Below are positions 52,374 to 60,100 of a stretch of DNA of 64,000 nucleotides, in pieces; within the stretch, counting starts at the first letter, position 1, and every line of letters starts with the position of its first letter. The stretch is from Vibrio ishigakensis (lineage in GTDB: Bacteria; Pseudomonadota; Gammaproteobacteria; Enterobacterales; Vibrionaceae). A program made the translations under genes and the position numbers. Where the stretch lies: positions 2,046,001 through 2,110,000 of the forward strand of contig NZ_AP024881.1 in NCBI RefSeq assembly GCF_024347675.1, written 5' to 3'. The notes below the pieces were generated by a model, which made no database searches, was not told the DNA's origin, and saw only the letters and a program-made list of their open reading frames with translations.

Positions 52374-53200
52374 GCGCGAGCTTTTCGAATACGCTCGCAA
52401 ACAATATCAGGTTAGTTTACGAATGGCCTGCCGCGCCGTTGGCATTAGCGACTCAGTTTATCGCTACCGACCAGGTCCTCACGGAGATGATGAGGTTATA
52501 GCGAAGTTACAGGAGGCCACAGAGTGCTATCCTGCGTACGGATTTGGCAAATGATTTAAAGTACTCAGGCGTTAGAGACACTGATGGAATCATAAACGAG
52601 CCTGCCGTGTGTACTGTTCACTCAAGTTAAACCTACAGCGTAAGGGAAAAAACCGCCTACCTAAACGAAATCCAACGCCACTTGTATGTCCAGAGTGGAT
52701 CAACAGTTGCTTGTCTATCGACTTCATGAGTGACGCATTGATCTGCGGCAGGCGCTTTCGTACGTTCAATGTTGTGGACGATTTCAATCGTGAAGTACTG
52801 GCTATTGAAGTAGATTTAAACCTGTCAGCACCACGCATCATAAGGGTGCTCAAGCGTATTATTGCATGGCGAGGGCTACCCAGTAAGCTGCGCATGGATA
52901 ATGGTCCTGAATTTATTTCAACCACTCTGGCTGATTGGACGAAAGAGAACAAGGTTGAACTGGAGTTTACCCGTCCATGGAAACCCAAGGAGAACTCTTA
53001 CATAGAGCGATTTAACCGCACTTATCGGACAGAAATACTCAACATGTACGTATTTAAAACCCTATGCGAAGTCCGAGAACTGACAGAAAAGTGGATGAAG
53101 GAATACAACGATGAACACCCTCATGACTCACTCGATGATCTGACTCCCTAGGAGTGTTTGGCAAGATATGAAAGTAGGAAAGGCTCTAATTTAAAGTGCC
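52369..53200 (+). pseudogene. IS3-family transposase OrfB, inactivated by stop codons
   Basis: One frame runs from VKRELFEYARKQYQVSLRMA to about position 53200 and shows the integrase core: first Asp in CLSIDFMSD, second Asp in MDNGPEF and Glu in ENSYIERFN. It is interrupted by TGA, TAG and TGA between 52551 and 52585 and by TAG at 53149. All lie where conserved sense codons are expected, so this is decay by point mutation. No frameshift is needed to join the parts. Confidence 0.85.
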
Positions 53201-53295
53201 ACAGAAACTGGGAGCGTCACACCGCGCTTCGGCGACTCTAGGTAGCTAGTTCTTTGTAGCCTCCATAGTGTTCCAGAATAGGCACAACAGCAACA

Positions 53296-53384
53296 AATAA
53301 GAACACATACCCCTGCCCCACTATCGACAATAATGAGCCTCGTAAACAAAACACACCAAACATCTAGAAATTGAGGAACACATT
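53296..53384 (+). promoter_or_regulatory. Conserved leader of WEDP peptide gene 1
   Basis: The 90 bases before the ATG match those before the second peptide gene (54296-54384): AATAAGARCACATAC, TCGACAATAAT, CGTAAACA and CAAACATCTA occur in the same order and spacing. GAGGAACAC is the ribosome-binding site. Shared promoter and leader imply co-regulation and duplication. Confidence 0.7.
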
Positions 53385-53669
53385 ATGAAAATCAAATCAC
53401 TAACTCTAGCTCTAGTTACTCTTGCTTCTAGTGCAAGTCTTGCACACGCAGCTGCTCCAGCAATCAACTCTGTAACAGCATCAATTAATAGCAATCTATC
53501 TCAATACACTTGGGAAGACCCTTCAAATAAAAGCGGTGGCGGATATTGGGAAGACCCATCAAACAAAACCGGTGGCGGTTACTGGGCAGACCCATCAAAT
53601 AAAACTGGCGGTGGCTATTGGTTAGAAGACCCTAGCAAAAACAATCAATCAAAAAATCGTCATCGTTAA
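53385..53669 (+). CDS. Secreted repeat peptide, WEDPSNKTGGGY family, paralogue 1 (94 aa)
   Basis: Signal peptide of 22 residues ending SLAHA. After a Ser/Asn-rich linker (LSQYT) come three 12-residue repeats, WEDPSNKSGGGY, WEDPSNKTGGGY and WADPSNKTGGGY (residues 43-78), a fourth partial repeat WLEDPSKNN, and a basic tail SKNRHR. Each unit has one Trp, acidic Asp-Pro, a Lys and a flexible GGGY. The product should be exported by Sec as a small repetitive peptide; there is no lipobox, membrane anchor or cysteine. I recognise no family. Possible roles are a modified (RiPP-like) peptide, an adhesive or structural repeat, or a cell-cell effector, none proven. Confidence 0.75.
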   Translation: MKIKSLTLALVTLASSASLAHAAAPAINSVTASINSNLSQYTWEDPSNKSGGGYWEDPSNKTGGGYWADPSNKTGGGYWLEDPSKNNQSKNRHR

Positions 53670-53676
53670 TCTAGGC

Positions 53677-53712
53677 TGCCGATTATAATTGGGCATGGAA
53701 TTACAATCGGCA
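53677..53712. other. Stem-loop after WEDP peptide gene 1
   Basis: TGCCGATT and AATCGGCA with inner TAATT/AATTA form a long stem eight bases after the stop. There is no T-run, so it may stabilise the 3' end or be a processing site rather than a terminator. Confidence 0.5.
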
Positions 53713-53763
53713 ACTTAATACAGAACCATACAAAAAATTGAATATTTTTAGGATCTCAACATT

Positions 53764-53934
53764 ATGAACAAGGATTTTTTTAGCTTTGCGTTTTCTACGT
53801 TCTATCACACCTTTAATATGTACATAAAACATGGACAAAGAAACACTTCAGAGAGTTTCACCTCTACTAAATTGCGATGGGAAGACCCATTTAAAAAATA
53901 CACAGATAGCTATTTATTCCAAGCTCTCGCTTAA
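53764..53934 (+). CDS. Small WEDP-motif protein (56 aa)
   Basis: ATG 53764 opens a 56-residue frame starting MNKDFFSFAFSTFYHTFNMY, with the segment LRWEDPFKKYTDSYLF near the C-terminus. The WEDP element is the one repeated in both flanking secreted peptides, which makes it unlikely to be chance. It has no clear signal peptide. AGGATC lies about eight bases upstream and a good terminator follows. It could be a diverged paralogue, an immunity or partner protein, or a degenerate copy. Confidence 0.5.
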   Translation: MNKDFFSFAFSTFYHTFNMYIKHGQRNTSESFTSTKLRWEDPFKKYTDSYLFQALA

Positions 53935-53945
53935 AAGTAATTTCT

Positions 53946-53976
53946 AAAGACCCTATACTGACATAGGGTCTTTTTT
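53946..53976 (+). terminator. Terminator after the 56-residue WEDP gene
   Basis: AAAGACCCTAT and ATAGGGTCTTT form a perfect stem followed by TTTTT, 12 bases after the stop. Confidence 0.88.
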
Positions 53977-54295
53977 ATTTTATGGCATTAATCCAATCTC
54001 ATCCTGCAAAAACCAACTCAATAGTTATCTATCTCAAATAAGCCTATCTGCATTCCAAAAACACTGTGCAGCCCATACTTCCACTAACAAAATTGATTAG
54101 TCGAGCATATATAGGCCAGGCTGTCTATCAGTGACATCTTGTTCTATATCGATCCCCGCTCTCTACACAGACGTTGTGCGATATTTCCCCAGAGAACGAA
54201 CCCCATACGCATCAGTCAAAATTTATCTAACTCATCTCAAGTATGAATAGCAATCCATGCACCCAAAACTAATTGATATAGTCACATCCTCTCTA
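53977..54295. other. Gap within the WEDP peptide locus
   Basis: About 320 bases without a gene, between the terminator of the 56-residue gene and the leader of the second peptide gene. No element recognised. Confidence 0.4.
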
Positions 54296-54384
54296 AATAA
54301 GAGCACATACTCAAACCTTAAATTCGACAATAATAGAACCCGTAAACAGACAAACACAGCAAACATCTATTTAAGGACAGCATC
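54296..54384 (+). promoter_or_regulatory. Conserved leader of WEDP peptide gene 2
   Basis: Counterpart of 53296-53384: AATAAGAGCACATAC, TCGACAATAAT, CGTAAACA and CAAACATCTA in the same order, ending in AAGGACAGC before the ATG. Confidence 0.7.
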
Positions 54385-54606
54385 ATGAAATTCAATACAC
54401 TAAACCTAATTCTAATTACAATCGCCTCTACCGCTGGTGTTGCATATGCAGAAAGCAATTCTGGAAACTCAACTGATAGTCTTTCACAATACACTTGGCA
54501 AGACCCATCTAATAAGAGTGGCGGTGGAATTTTTGAAGACCAATCAAACAAAACAGGAGGTGGATACTCGCTACAACCATCAGAAGATAAAAATCGCCAT
54601 CGCTAA
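54385..54606 (+). CDS. Secreted repeat peptide, WEDPSNKTGGGY family, paralogue 2 (73 aa)
   Basis: A 22-residue signal peptide ending GVAYA is followed by the linker DSLSQYT, two repeats WQDPSNKSGGGI and FEDQSNKTGGGY (residues 38-61) and the tail SLQPSEDKNRHR. It keeps the SQYTW junction and KNRHR end of paralogue 1 but has fewer, more diverged units; the second lost its Trp and Pro. That pattern suggests repeat-number change plus drift after duplication. The downstream terminator gives it its own transcript. Confidence 0.72.
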   Translation: MKFNTLNLILITIASTAGVAYAESNSGNSTDSLSQYTWQDPSNKSGGGIFEDQSNKTGGGYSLQPSEDKNRHR

Positions 54607-54652
54607 TACTTTTAATAAGGAGAAACATACCATCAACAACAATATCGCATCC

Positions 54653-54682
54653 GAAAGCCCTATATGAAAATATAAGGCTTTC
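54653..54682 (+). terminator. Terminator after WEDP peptide gene 2
   Basis: GAAAGCCCTATAT and ATATAAGGCTTTC form a stem with one mismatch around GAAA, followed by TTCTT, 46 bases after the stop. Confidence 0.75.
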
Positions 54683-55415
54683 TTCTTATATGGTGTCATA
54701 TATAGTTATTTAAAACATAGGGAGAAAGCTAAATTACATAACAAAATGACTGTTAAGAAGAGTTCAATACAACACTAATAAAAAGCCCACCTTCAACCTA
54801 TAACAGCGCTCTATCGCGAAGATAATCCAATACCTACCACACCGACTTCTTCTACCGAGCTACTATCTAGGCCTTCGACTAAGCTACTCGTGGCCTCTCC
54901 CAGTGTTAGTCAATAGTATCGTATAAACATCTATAAGAGCCGGCTTTCCTCCGTATATGAAAAGTAAGTGAACCAAAAAAGTCGTCCCCTTAAACCCTCG
55001 GTGTTCTACAATTTCTTTAAAGTAATCTATAGCCTGTTAGCAAGCAAGCTGTGTATTCCAACGAACAGTGATGGGGGAGTCTATTTAGTTCAGTGGTGTA
55101 AATAGAGAATCCTTTAACAGTTACTATATAGCCAAAAGATAGCTCTATGGTTCGAGGGGATGATACAGGCTAAAAAATAATCACCATCACCTTTGCGTTG
55201 GTATCGGTTGAAATAAAAAAACGCTCGATGTTAATCGAGCGCCTTGAGGTCGGTTTGCCAGTCAAAATCAGACTGCAAAACTAGTTTGAGCTAGATTCAA
55301 AGTCCCTAGTGTCCGTGGTCTTCCTTCATTAATCAATAATCAATAAATCACAACATTAGAAATTATTTAATATAAGAGAGCATAAAGTAAAAATTAACAT
55401 TAGAGTATTCCTCAC
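54683..55415. other. Long gap before the DksA-like gene
   Basis: About 730 bases with no credible gene. The only structure seen is the terminator at 55214-55241, which serves the minus-strand DksA-like gene. Confidence 0.45.
55214..55241 (-). terminator. Terminator after the DksA-like gene
   Basis: On the minus strand CGCTCGAT and ATCGAGCG with loop TAAC are followed by TTTTTTT, about 175 bases downstream of the stop. Confidence 0.8.
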
Positions 55416-55772
55416 TTAATCATTAATGCAGGTTGTTGCCCATGGAACTAACTTTAGTCTCTCAAAAGGAATTGGCATTCCAGTTAATTCACTTACTCCG
55501 TATGTTCCCTTTTTTAATTTAGCTATCGCCCGCTCAACTAATCGCAGCTTTTCTTTATTATTATTTAATAAAATAAGAGACTTGTAGCTTTGCTCTGATT
55601 GACTTGCTGCGTCTGCAAAGTCAGTCAAAGAGCAATCATACTTTTTCATTGCATTGGCTAAATGGACTGAATTTTGAGCATCAATCTCTTCTTTCAAACT
55701 CAATAAAGAATTTGAAATAGTTTCAACTTCAGTGGACATCAACTCTGCGTCTGGGTGTGCTCTCATAGTCAT
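55416..55772 (-). CDS. DksA/TraR-like protein lacking the zinc cysteines
   Basis: A 118-residue protein. An N-terminal coiled-coil region (VETISNSLLSLKEEIDAQ) is followed by the C-terminal DksA/TraR signature IAKLKKGTYGVSELTGMPIP and FERLKLVPWATTCIND. In zinc-bearing relatives the GTYGxC-xx-CG motif holds two Cys; here these are Ser and Thr, so the finger cannot bind zinc in the usual way. DksA proteins act in the RNA polymerase secondary channel. AGGTAGGTAAATT stands before ATG 55772. Function inferred only at family level. Confidence 0.8.
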   Translation of the reverse strand: MTMRAHPDAELMSTEVETISNSLLSLKEEIDAQNSVHLANAMKKYDCSLTDFADAASQSEQSYKSLILLNNNKEKLRLVERAIAKLKKGTYGVSELTGMPIPFERLKLVPWATTCIND

Positions 55773-55967
55773 AATTTACCTACCTTTTCACTATCTATTG
55801 CTTTAACTGAGGTATTCTTGTCAGCTATGAGATTAATTATGAATTGGACTGCCCCTTATTTATGTGTGAGAAATTTAGCAAGTTGTGTGCAAAGTTATTG
55901 TTAACTTAATTCACACGGATTTTAATCCTACCTAGCCATGCTTAAATCAATTATTTACCTCTATGAA

Positions 55968-56007
55968 AAACAAAGGCTCATCGTAGTTGCAATGAGCCTT
56001 TGTTTTT
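55968..56007. terminator. Bidirectional terminator after the oxidoreductase gene
   Basis: AAACAAAGGCTCAT and ATGAGCCTTTGTTT form a perfect fourteen-base-pair stem with T-runs on both strands; it lies about 40 bases after the stop of the oxidoreductase. Confidence 0.88.
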
Positions 56008-56046
56008 AAATCAACCAGGAAACTAGTTTATAAACTACAAATCTTG

Positions 56047-57459
56047 TTAATTATTTAAAGGTTTTAAGTCATCCATAATCCAAGGCATTAACTCGCCCAC
56101 TGTAGGATGAGGGAAAACAGTCCTTCGCAGCACTTTGTATGATAATTTTGTCTGCATAAAGGCCGCAAAGATGCCAATCACTTCGTCTCCCCCAGTACCA
56201 AATACTGTTGCACCAACAATTTGCTCGCTGTCTTTATCAACAAAGATTTTAACGATCCCGTAAGTTTCTTGTTTCTCCCGAGCGCGCGCAATGCGCTCCA
56301 TAGGTAGCGTTGCCATGAGTATATTTCGTTTCGATTTTCTCGCTTCAGTCTCACTCATTCCAACTCTAGCAAGTGGCGGATCAATAAACATGGAATAGAT
56401 GGTAGTTCGCATAGATAAGGTTCTATCGAGCTCCTTAGGCTCAGGGTTCATATCCATCAAGCGACTGTAATGATCCCAAAAAATCTCACCATCATTTACA
56501 GAAGTATGAGTAAAGGCGCCTTCTCCATTTACATCACCAACGGCATAGATGTGACTCTGGCTTGTTTGAACGGTTTGGTTAACCTCAATAAACCCCCTTC
56601 TATCAACCTCTACACCTGCCTTACTTAACCCTAACTTATCGCTATTTGGCTCTCGTCCAACGGCAAATAATATGTGTGATGCCTTCAAGGTCTTTTTTAT
56701 CCCTGACTCAGAATACGCTACCAGCACAGAGTCTCCAGAATCTTTTGGCTCAACCTGTTCCACATCGCTGTTATAGACAATATCGATGCCTTCAGAGGAC
56801 AAGACATCTCTTACAATTTCGGCTATATCAGGGTCTTCCCGAAAAACCAACTGCTCACCTCGCTCAAAGACAGTTACTTTACTGCCCAAGCGTCGAAAGA
56901 TTTGAGCAAATTCGAGTCCAATATAGCTTCCCCCAACAACCGCAAGGTGCTCTGGTAAGGTATTCAGATTCAATAAGCTTTTATTGGTTAGACAATTGAC
57001 TGCTTCTGCCCCTGGAGTCGCTACTTGCCTTGGTCTTGAACCGACATTGATGACAATATGTTTACCATAAAGCTCCTCGGAACCAACCTTTACAGTGTGA
57101 CTGCCAGTAAACTCCCCCGAGCCTTTAAAAACCGTACAGTTTTTTGCGTTTTGAAGCCATGACTCGATACCTTGAGTTGACTTAGAGCGAGTCTTTTTCT
57201 GTGGCTCCATTACTTTCTCAAAATCAACTTTGAGCTCGCCTATGTCAAAACCGAAATCAGAACCACGCTTGGCTTGATGTATCGCCTTGGCAGCTGCAAC
57301 CAGTGCTTTTGTTGGTGTACAGCCACTGTTGACACATGTTCCTCCAAATTTATCTTCTTCAATAATCGCTACCGTTTTTCCCGCCTTAAGAATGCGAGGC
57401 AAAATACTCATCGTTGCTTGACCAGTTCCTATCCAAATTAGATCAAATTGCTTGTTCAT
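56047..57459 (-). CDS. FAD-dependent pyridine nucleotide-disulfide oxidoreductase (mercuric reductase-like)
   Basis: A 470-residue class I flavoprotein. FAD site near the start (DLIWIGTGQATMSILPRILK), redox-active disulfide GGTCVNSGCTPTKALVAAAK (residues 39-58), NAD site VVGGSYIGLEFAQIFRRLG, second FAD motif IYAVGDVNGEGAFTH, and the dimer-interface tail LRRTVFPHPTVGELMP with the active-site His-Pro-Glu region. It lacks the N-terminal metal-binding domain and the C-terminal Cys pair of true MerA, so a thiol or quinone reductase role is more likely. It is the last gene of an operon with a glutaredoxin and a membrane protein. Confidence 0.88.
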   Translation of the reverse strand: MNKQFDLIWIGTGQATMSILPRILKAGKTVAIIEEDKFGGTCVNSGCTPTKALVAAAKAIHQAKRGSDFGFDIGELKVDFEKVMEPQKKTRSKSTQGIESWLQNAKNCTVFKGSGEFTGSHTVKVGSEELYGKHIVINVGSRPRQVATPGAEAVNCLTNKSLLNLNTLPEHLAVVGGSYIGLEFAQIFRRLGSKVTVFERGEQLVFREDPDIAEIVRDVLSSEGIDIVYNSDVEQVEPKDSGDSVLVAYSESGIKKTLKASHILFAVGREPNSDKLGLSKAGVEVDRRGFIEVNQTVQTSQSHIYAVGDVNGEGAFTHTSVNDGEIFWDHYSRLMDMNPEPKELDRTLSMRTTIYSMFIDPPLARVGMSETEARKSKRNILMATLPMERIARAREKQETYGIVKIFVDKDSEQIVGATVFGTGGDEVIGIFAAFMQTKLSYKVLRRTVFPHPTVGELMPWIMDDLKPLNN

Positions 57460-57519
57460 TATTAAACTCTCTACACATTAAGGCGTTATCGTTACAGTTA
57501 TTTTCTCTTACTACAGAAA

Positions 57520-57783
57520 TTATTTCAGGCTTCTCAGATATTCTACAATATCCATTGATTCAGGCATCCAGGTTTCACTTCCCTGTTCATTGGTAATCTT
57601 AAGCACAGGAACAGTACCTCTCTTTCTTGCCTCTAGGAGTTCTTCACGATATTTTGGTTCTGTCATAGTATTTCTCAACTCTACATCGAGTCCGAGCTGA
57701 TCGATGGCTCTTCTAACTACTGTACAGAAAGGACATCCATCGAAGTAGTATAGTGCTAAGTTCAAGTTCTTTGAGTTGCTCAT
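57520..57783 (-). CDS. Glutaredoxin-like protein
   Basis: An 87-residue thioredoxin-fold protein with the active site YYFDGCPFCTVVRRA, cis-Pro motif GTVPVLKI and a C-terminal MPESMDIVEYLRSL as in glutaredoxins and glutathione-transferase N-domains. ATG 57783 is chosen since GAGGAA lies at the right distance; ATG 57789 is too close. It sits 60 bases upstream of the disulfide oxidoreductase and may be its electron partner. Confidence 0.88.
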   Translation of the reverse strand: MSNSKNLNLALYYFDGCPFCTVVRRAIDQLGLDVELRNTMTEPKYREELLEARKRGTVPVLKITNEQGSETWMPESMDIVEYLRSLK

Positions 57784-57857
57784 AATCATTTCCTCAAGTT
57801 GCTTACGTCTTTCATTAATAAATATTTTCTTAGATTTTGGTTAACTAAAAATCAGAC

Positions 57858-58307
57858 CTAATCTTTGTTAAGTTTCGAGTAAGATACGCCCAAGGCTATA
57901 CCAAACACTAGGTGAAGAATTAATGTCATCACTGGCACTTTAATTCCTAGGGTTAGTCCAAATAGTCCTAGATTTGCTAGAGGCATCAATACGACCATCA
58001 TTGCAAGCCATGCCGCTGTCGAAAGCACCAAGGCTTTAGTTAATTGCTTACTTCCAGGAAGAATACTATTTAAAATTACTAGCGCCCCACCCCATATAGC
58101 GCTACCTAATAGAAAGTGTATCGCCCAACCAACCCCGATACTCATGCTCAAACCTATTTGTTCAGTAGCTAGGTTGGCAAGAATATGAATTGGATTAAAC
58201 TCGGGCATAACCCCTAGAGCACTTTTGATCATCATTACTGAGGTAAGTGCAAGTGTTGCAATAAAACCTGCAAAGAAACCACGAATTAGATTATTTATGT
58301 TAAACAT
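57858..58307 (-). CDS. Four-helix membrane protein (DUF6789-like)
   Basis: A 149-residue protein with four membrane helices (LIRGFFAGFIATLALTSVMM, IGVGWAIHFLLGSAIWGGAL, LVLSTAAWLAMMVVLMPLAN, LILHLVFGIALGVSYSKL). The pattern fits the DUF6789 group of unknown function. ATG 58307 follows GGAGTGACCGAC. First gene of the operon with glutaredoxin and oxidoreductase. Confidence 0.7.
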   Translation of the reverse strand: MFNINNLIRGFFAGFIATLALTSVMMIKSALGVMPEFNPIHILANLATEQIGLSMSIGVGWAIHFLLGSAIWGGALVILNSILPGSKQLTKALVLSTAAWLAMMVVLMPLANLGLFGLTLGIKVPVMTLILHLVFGIALGVSYSKLNKD

Positions 58308-58644
58308 GTCGGTCACTCCATTATTATCCGGTGTCTTGATTTGGTTTACAGTCTATCCGGGAGTGACTCGTTTGGATGTGTCTAAGAAGCTATAAAAAGT
58401 GTACTAGATTGGGGTGAGTGACAGGATGCCGCGACTAAAACGAGGAAGGTAAGATTGCTCGCCTGAAATCGCTTCGTCGAGTTAGGATAAACGTTGAAGC
58501 GGTAGGAAAAGATAGAAAGAAGCCGTTTAGCGATTCTTCCGAGGCTGTAACAGATTCTGTGTAACTGTCGGGATTGTATATATTCAGTAAGTCTAACGTT
58601 AGTCACATAGGCTATTTGATACGTAGGGATGTTTCAATTATCTA
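58308..58644. other. Gap upstream of the redox operon
   Basis: About 340 bases that should hold the promoter of the operon starting at 58307. A frame on the minus strand (58382-58606) has no family, start signal or support and is taken as chance. Confidence 0.45.
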
Positions 58645-59040
58645 CCTAAAGATCGAACTTGTAATTCTGCTCTAGGATTCGCTCTTTCTTGCCTCGTAGC
58701 GCTGAGATATCTCTTCATACAAAAGGGAGTCGGTTAGATACCTGAGTAATCCTGTCTATCGGAGTTAAACCCTTTAACAGCCTGTAGGGACGTTCCAGCT
58801 TTAATAGTGTTGCCATTCAGCTAGCGCCAAATCCAGTTCTTCAAGCCCCACTGAGATACCTATAGTCGGATAGACGCTTTTTTCGCTTTTCTGCGAACGC
58901 TCCACTTTGCCATCTAAGTGAAGTGAACCAGTTTTATTTGGGCAAAACTTGATTCCATAAGCCACAAGTAGCTTCTGGACTTTCTCAGAAAAAAGTTCAC
59001 GCCCTCTATCTGTTTTGATACCTTTACAACTGTAGGCTAC
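58645..59040 (-). pseudogene. IS481-type transposase remnant
   Basis: On the minus strand from 59040 the frame reads GIKTDRGRELFSEKVQKLLV, AYGIKFCPNKTGSLHLDGKV, ERSQKSEK and ELDLALAEWQHY, then a stop. This is the DDE integrase core of IS481-like transposases (TDRGREL Asp, DGKVERSQ Glu). After several stops, SLLYEEISQRYEARK continues the C-terminal pattern. The 5' half of the gene and the IS ends are missing, so this is an old, inactive fragment. Confidence 0.8.
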
Positions 59041-59150
59041 GAGTATAATTCTGATATCACTTTCAGAATTATAAACCCTGCGTTACACTCGCTACATTAG
59101 TTACCGCGCGAATTCAAGTTCTCATTAAATCAACAAATAAGGATATAAAG

Positions 59151-60068
59151 TTGATAAGTAAAATAATACGTAACGCTACTTTAGCCACTCTATTAGCTGT
59201 CTCCCCTGCTGCATTCTCAGGTGGAAAAATTGTTGTTTCTTCAAAAATAGATACGGAGGGTGGGCTTCTTGGTCAAATTATTTATCAGTCTTTGAAAAAC
59301 GCTGAATTTGACGTTGAAAACCGTATCCAATTGGGCGGGACTTCTATCCTACGCAAAGCAATTATCTCTGGAGAGATAGACATTTATCCTGAGTATACTG
59401 GTAACGCTGCCTTCTTCTTCAATAGAACAGCAGACGATGCTTGGAAAAACTTCCAAGACGGCTATGATTTAGCCAAATCATTAGATTACGATGCAAATAA
59501 GTTGGTCTGGCTTTCACCCGCCAATGCAAACAACACTTGGGCACTCGCAATAAGAAAAGAAATCTCAGTAGCAAACAACCTCAAGACCATGTCAGACTTT
59601 GGTCAGTATGTAACTGAAGGTGGTGAGATTAAGCTCGCAGCATCAGCGGAGTTTGTTTCCACTCCAACTGTTCTTCCTGCGTTTCAAGAGGCCTATGGCT
59701 TCGAGCTAAAAGATCAGCAAATCCTAGTTCTATCGGGAGGGAATACAGCAGCAACCATTCGAGCAGCCGCACTACAAACTGATAACACCAATACGGCTAT
59801 GGTTTATGGTACAGATGGTGCTATCGCATCGGTAGGACTGGTTGTAATGGAAGATGATAAAGGTGTTCAACCGGTATACGCTCCTTCGCCAGTTGTCCGT
59901 GAAAGTGTGCTCAAAGCCAACCCACAAATTGAAGATATCCTAACGCCAATTTTTGCCTCCTTAGACCTCTATACACTGCAAAACCTTAACAGCCGCATAG
60001 CTATTGGTGGTGAGAGTGCAGAAGCCGTAGCTAAAAGTTACCTCCAAAACAATGGTTTTGTTCAATAA
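59151..60068 (+). CDS. osmF: Osmoprotectant/glycine betaine ABC transporter substrate-binding protein
   Basis: A 305-residue OsmF (YehZ)-type periplasmic protein with signal peptide (TLLAVSPAAFS). Core: GKIVVSSKIDTEGGLLGQII, GGTSILRKAIISGEIDIYPE, YTGNAAFFF, IKLAASAEFVSTPTVLPAFQ, VYGTDGAIASVGLVVMEDDK and PSPVVRESVL. The start is TTG 59151, with AAGGATATAAAG directly upstream; no better ATG exists. First gene of the four-gene import operon osmF-yehY-yehX-yehW. Confidence 0.92.
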   Translation: MISKIIRNATLATLLAVSPAAFSGGKIVVSSKIDTEGGLLGQIIYQSLKNAEFDVENRIQLGGTSILRKAIISGEIDIYPEYTGNAAFFFNRTADDAWKNFQDGYDLAKSLDYDANKLVWLSPANANNTWALAIRKEISVANNLKTMSDFGQYVTEGGEIKLAASAEFVSTPTVLPAFQEAYGFELKDQQILVLSGGNTAATIRAAALQTDNTNTAMVYGTDGAIASVGLVVMEDDKGVQPVYAPSPVVRESVLKANPQIEDILTPIFASLDLYTLQNLNSRIAIGGESAEAVAKSYLQNNGFVQ

Positions 60069-60100
60069 TTGTCAGTAACAGGGTCAATTCAGGTTCCAAA

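Larger units (their letters stand above)
52022..53221 (+). mobile_element. IS3-family insertion sequence (decayed)
   Basis: About 1,200 bases bounded by imperfect inverted ends: TGTAACCCTCCCC on the left and, inverted, TGTGACGCTCCC on the right. It contains the orfA and orfB frames of an IS3-family transposase, orfB displaced by -1 as usual. Several in-frame stops in orfB show it can no longer move by itself. No clear target duplication is seen. Confidence 0.8.

Noticed and set aside
54437..54667. A second reading frame across WEDP peptide gene 2
   Set aside because: It lacks the signal peptide and repeats that the other frame shares with its paralogue.
58382..58606. A 74-codon minus-strand frame
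   Set aside because: No start signal and no family; lies in the probable promoter of the redox operon.
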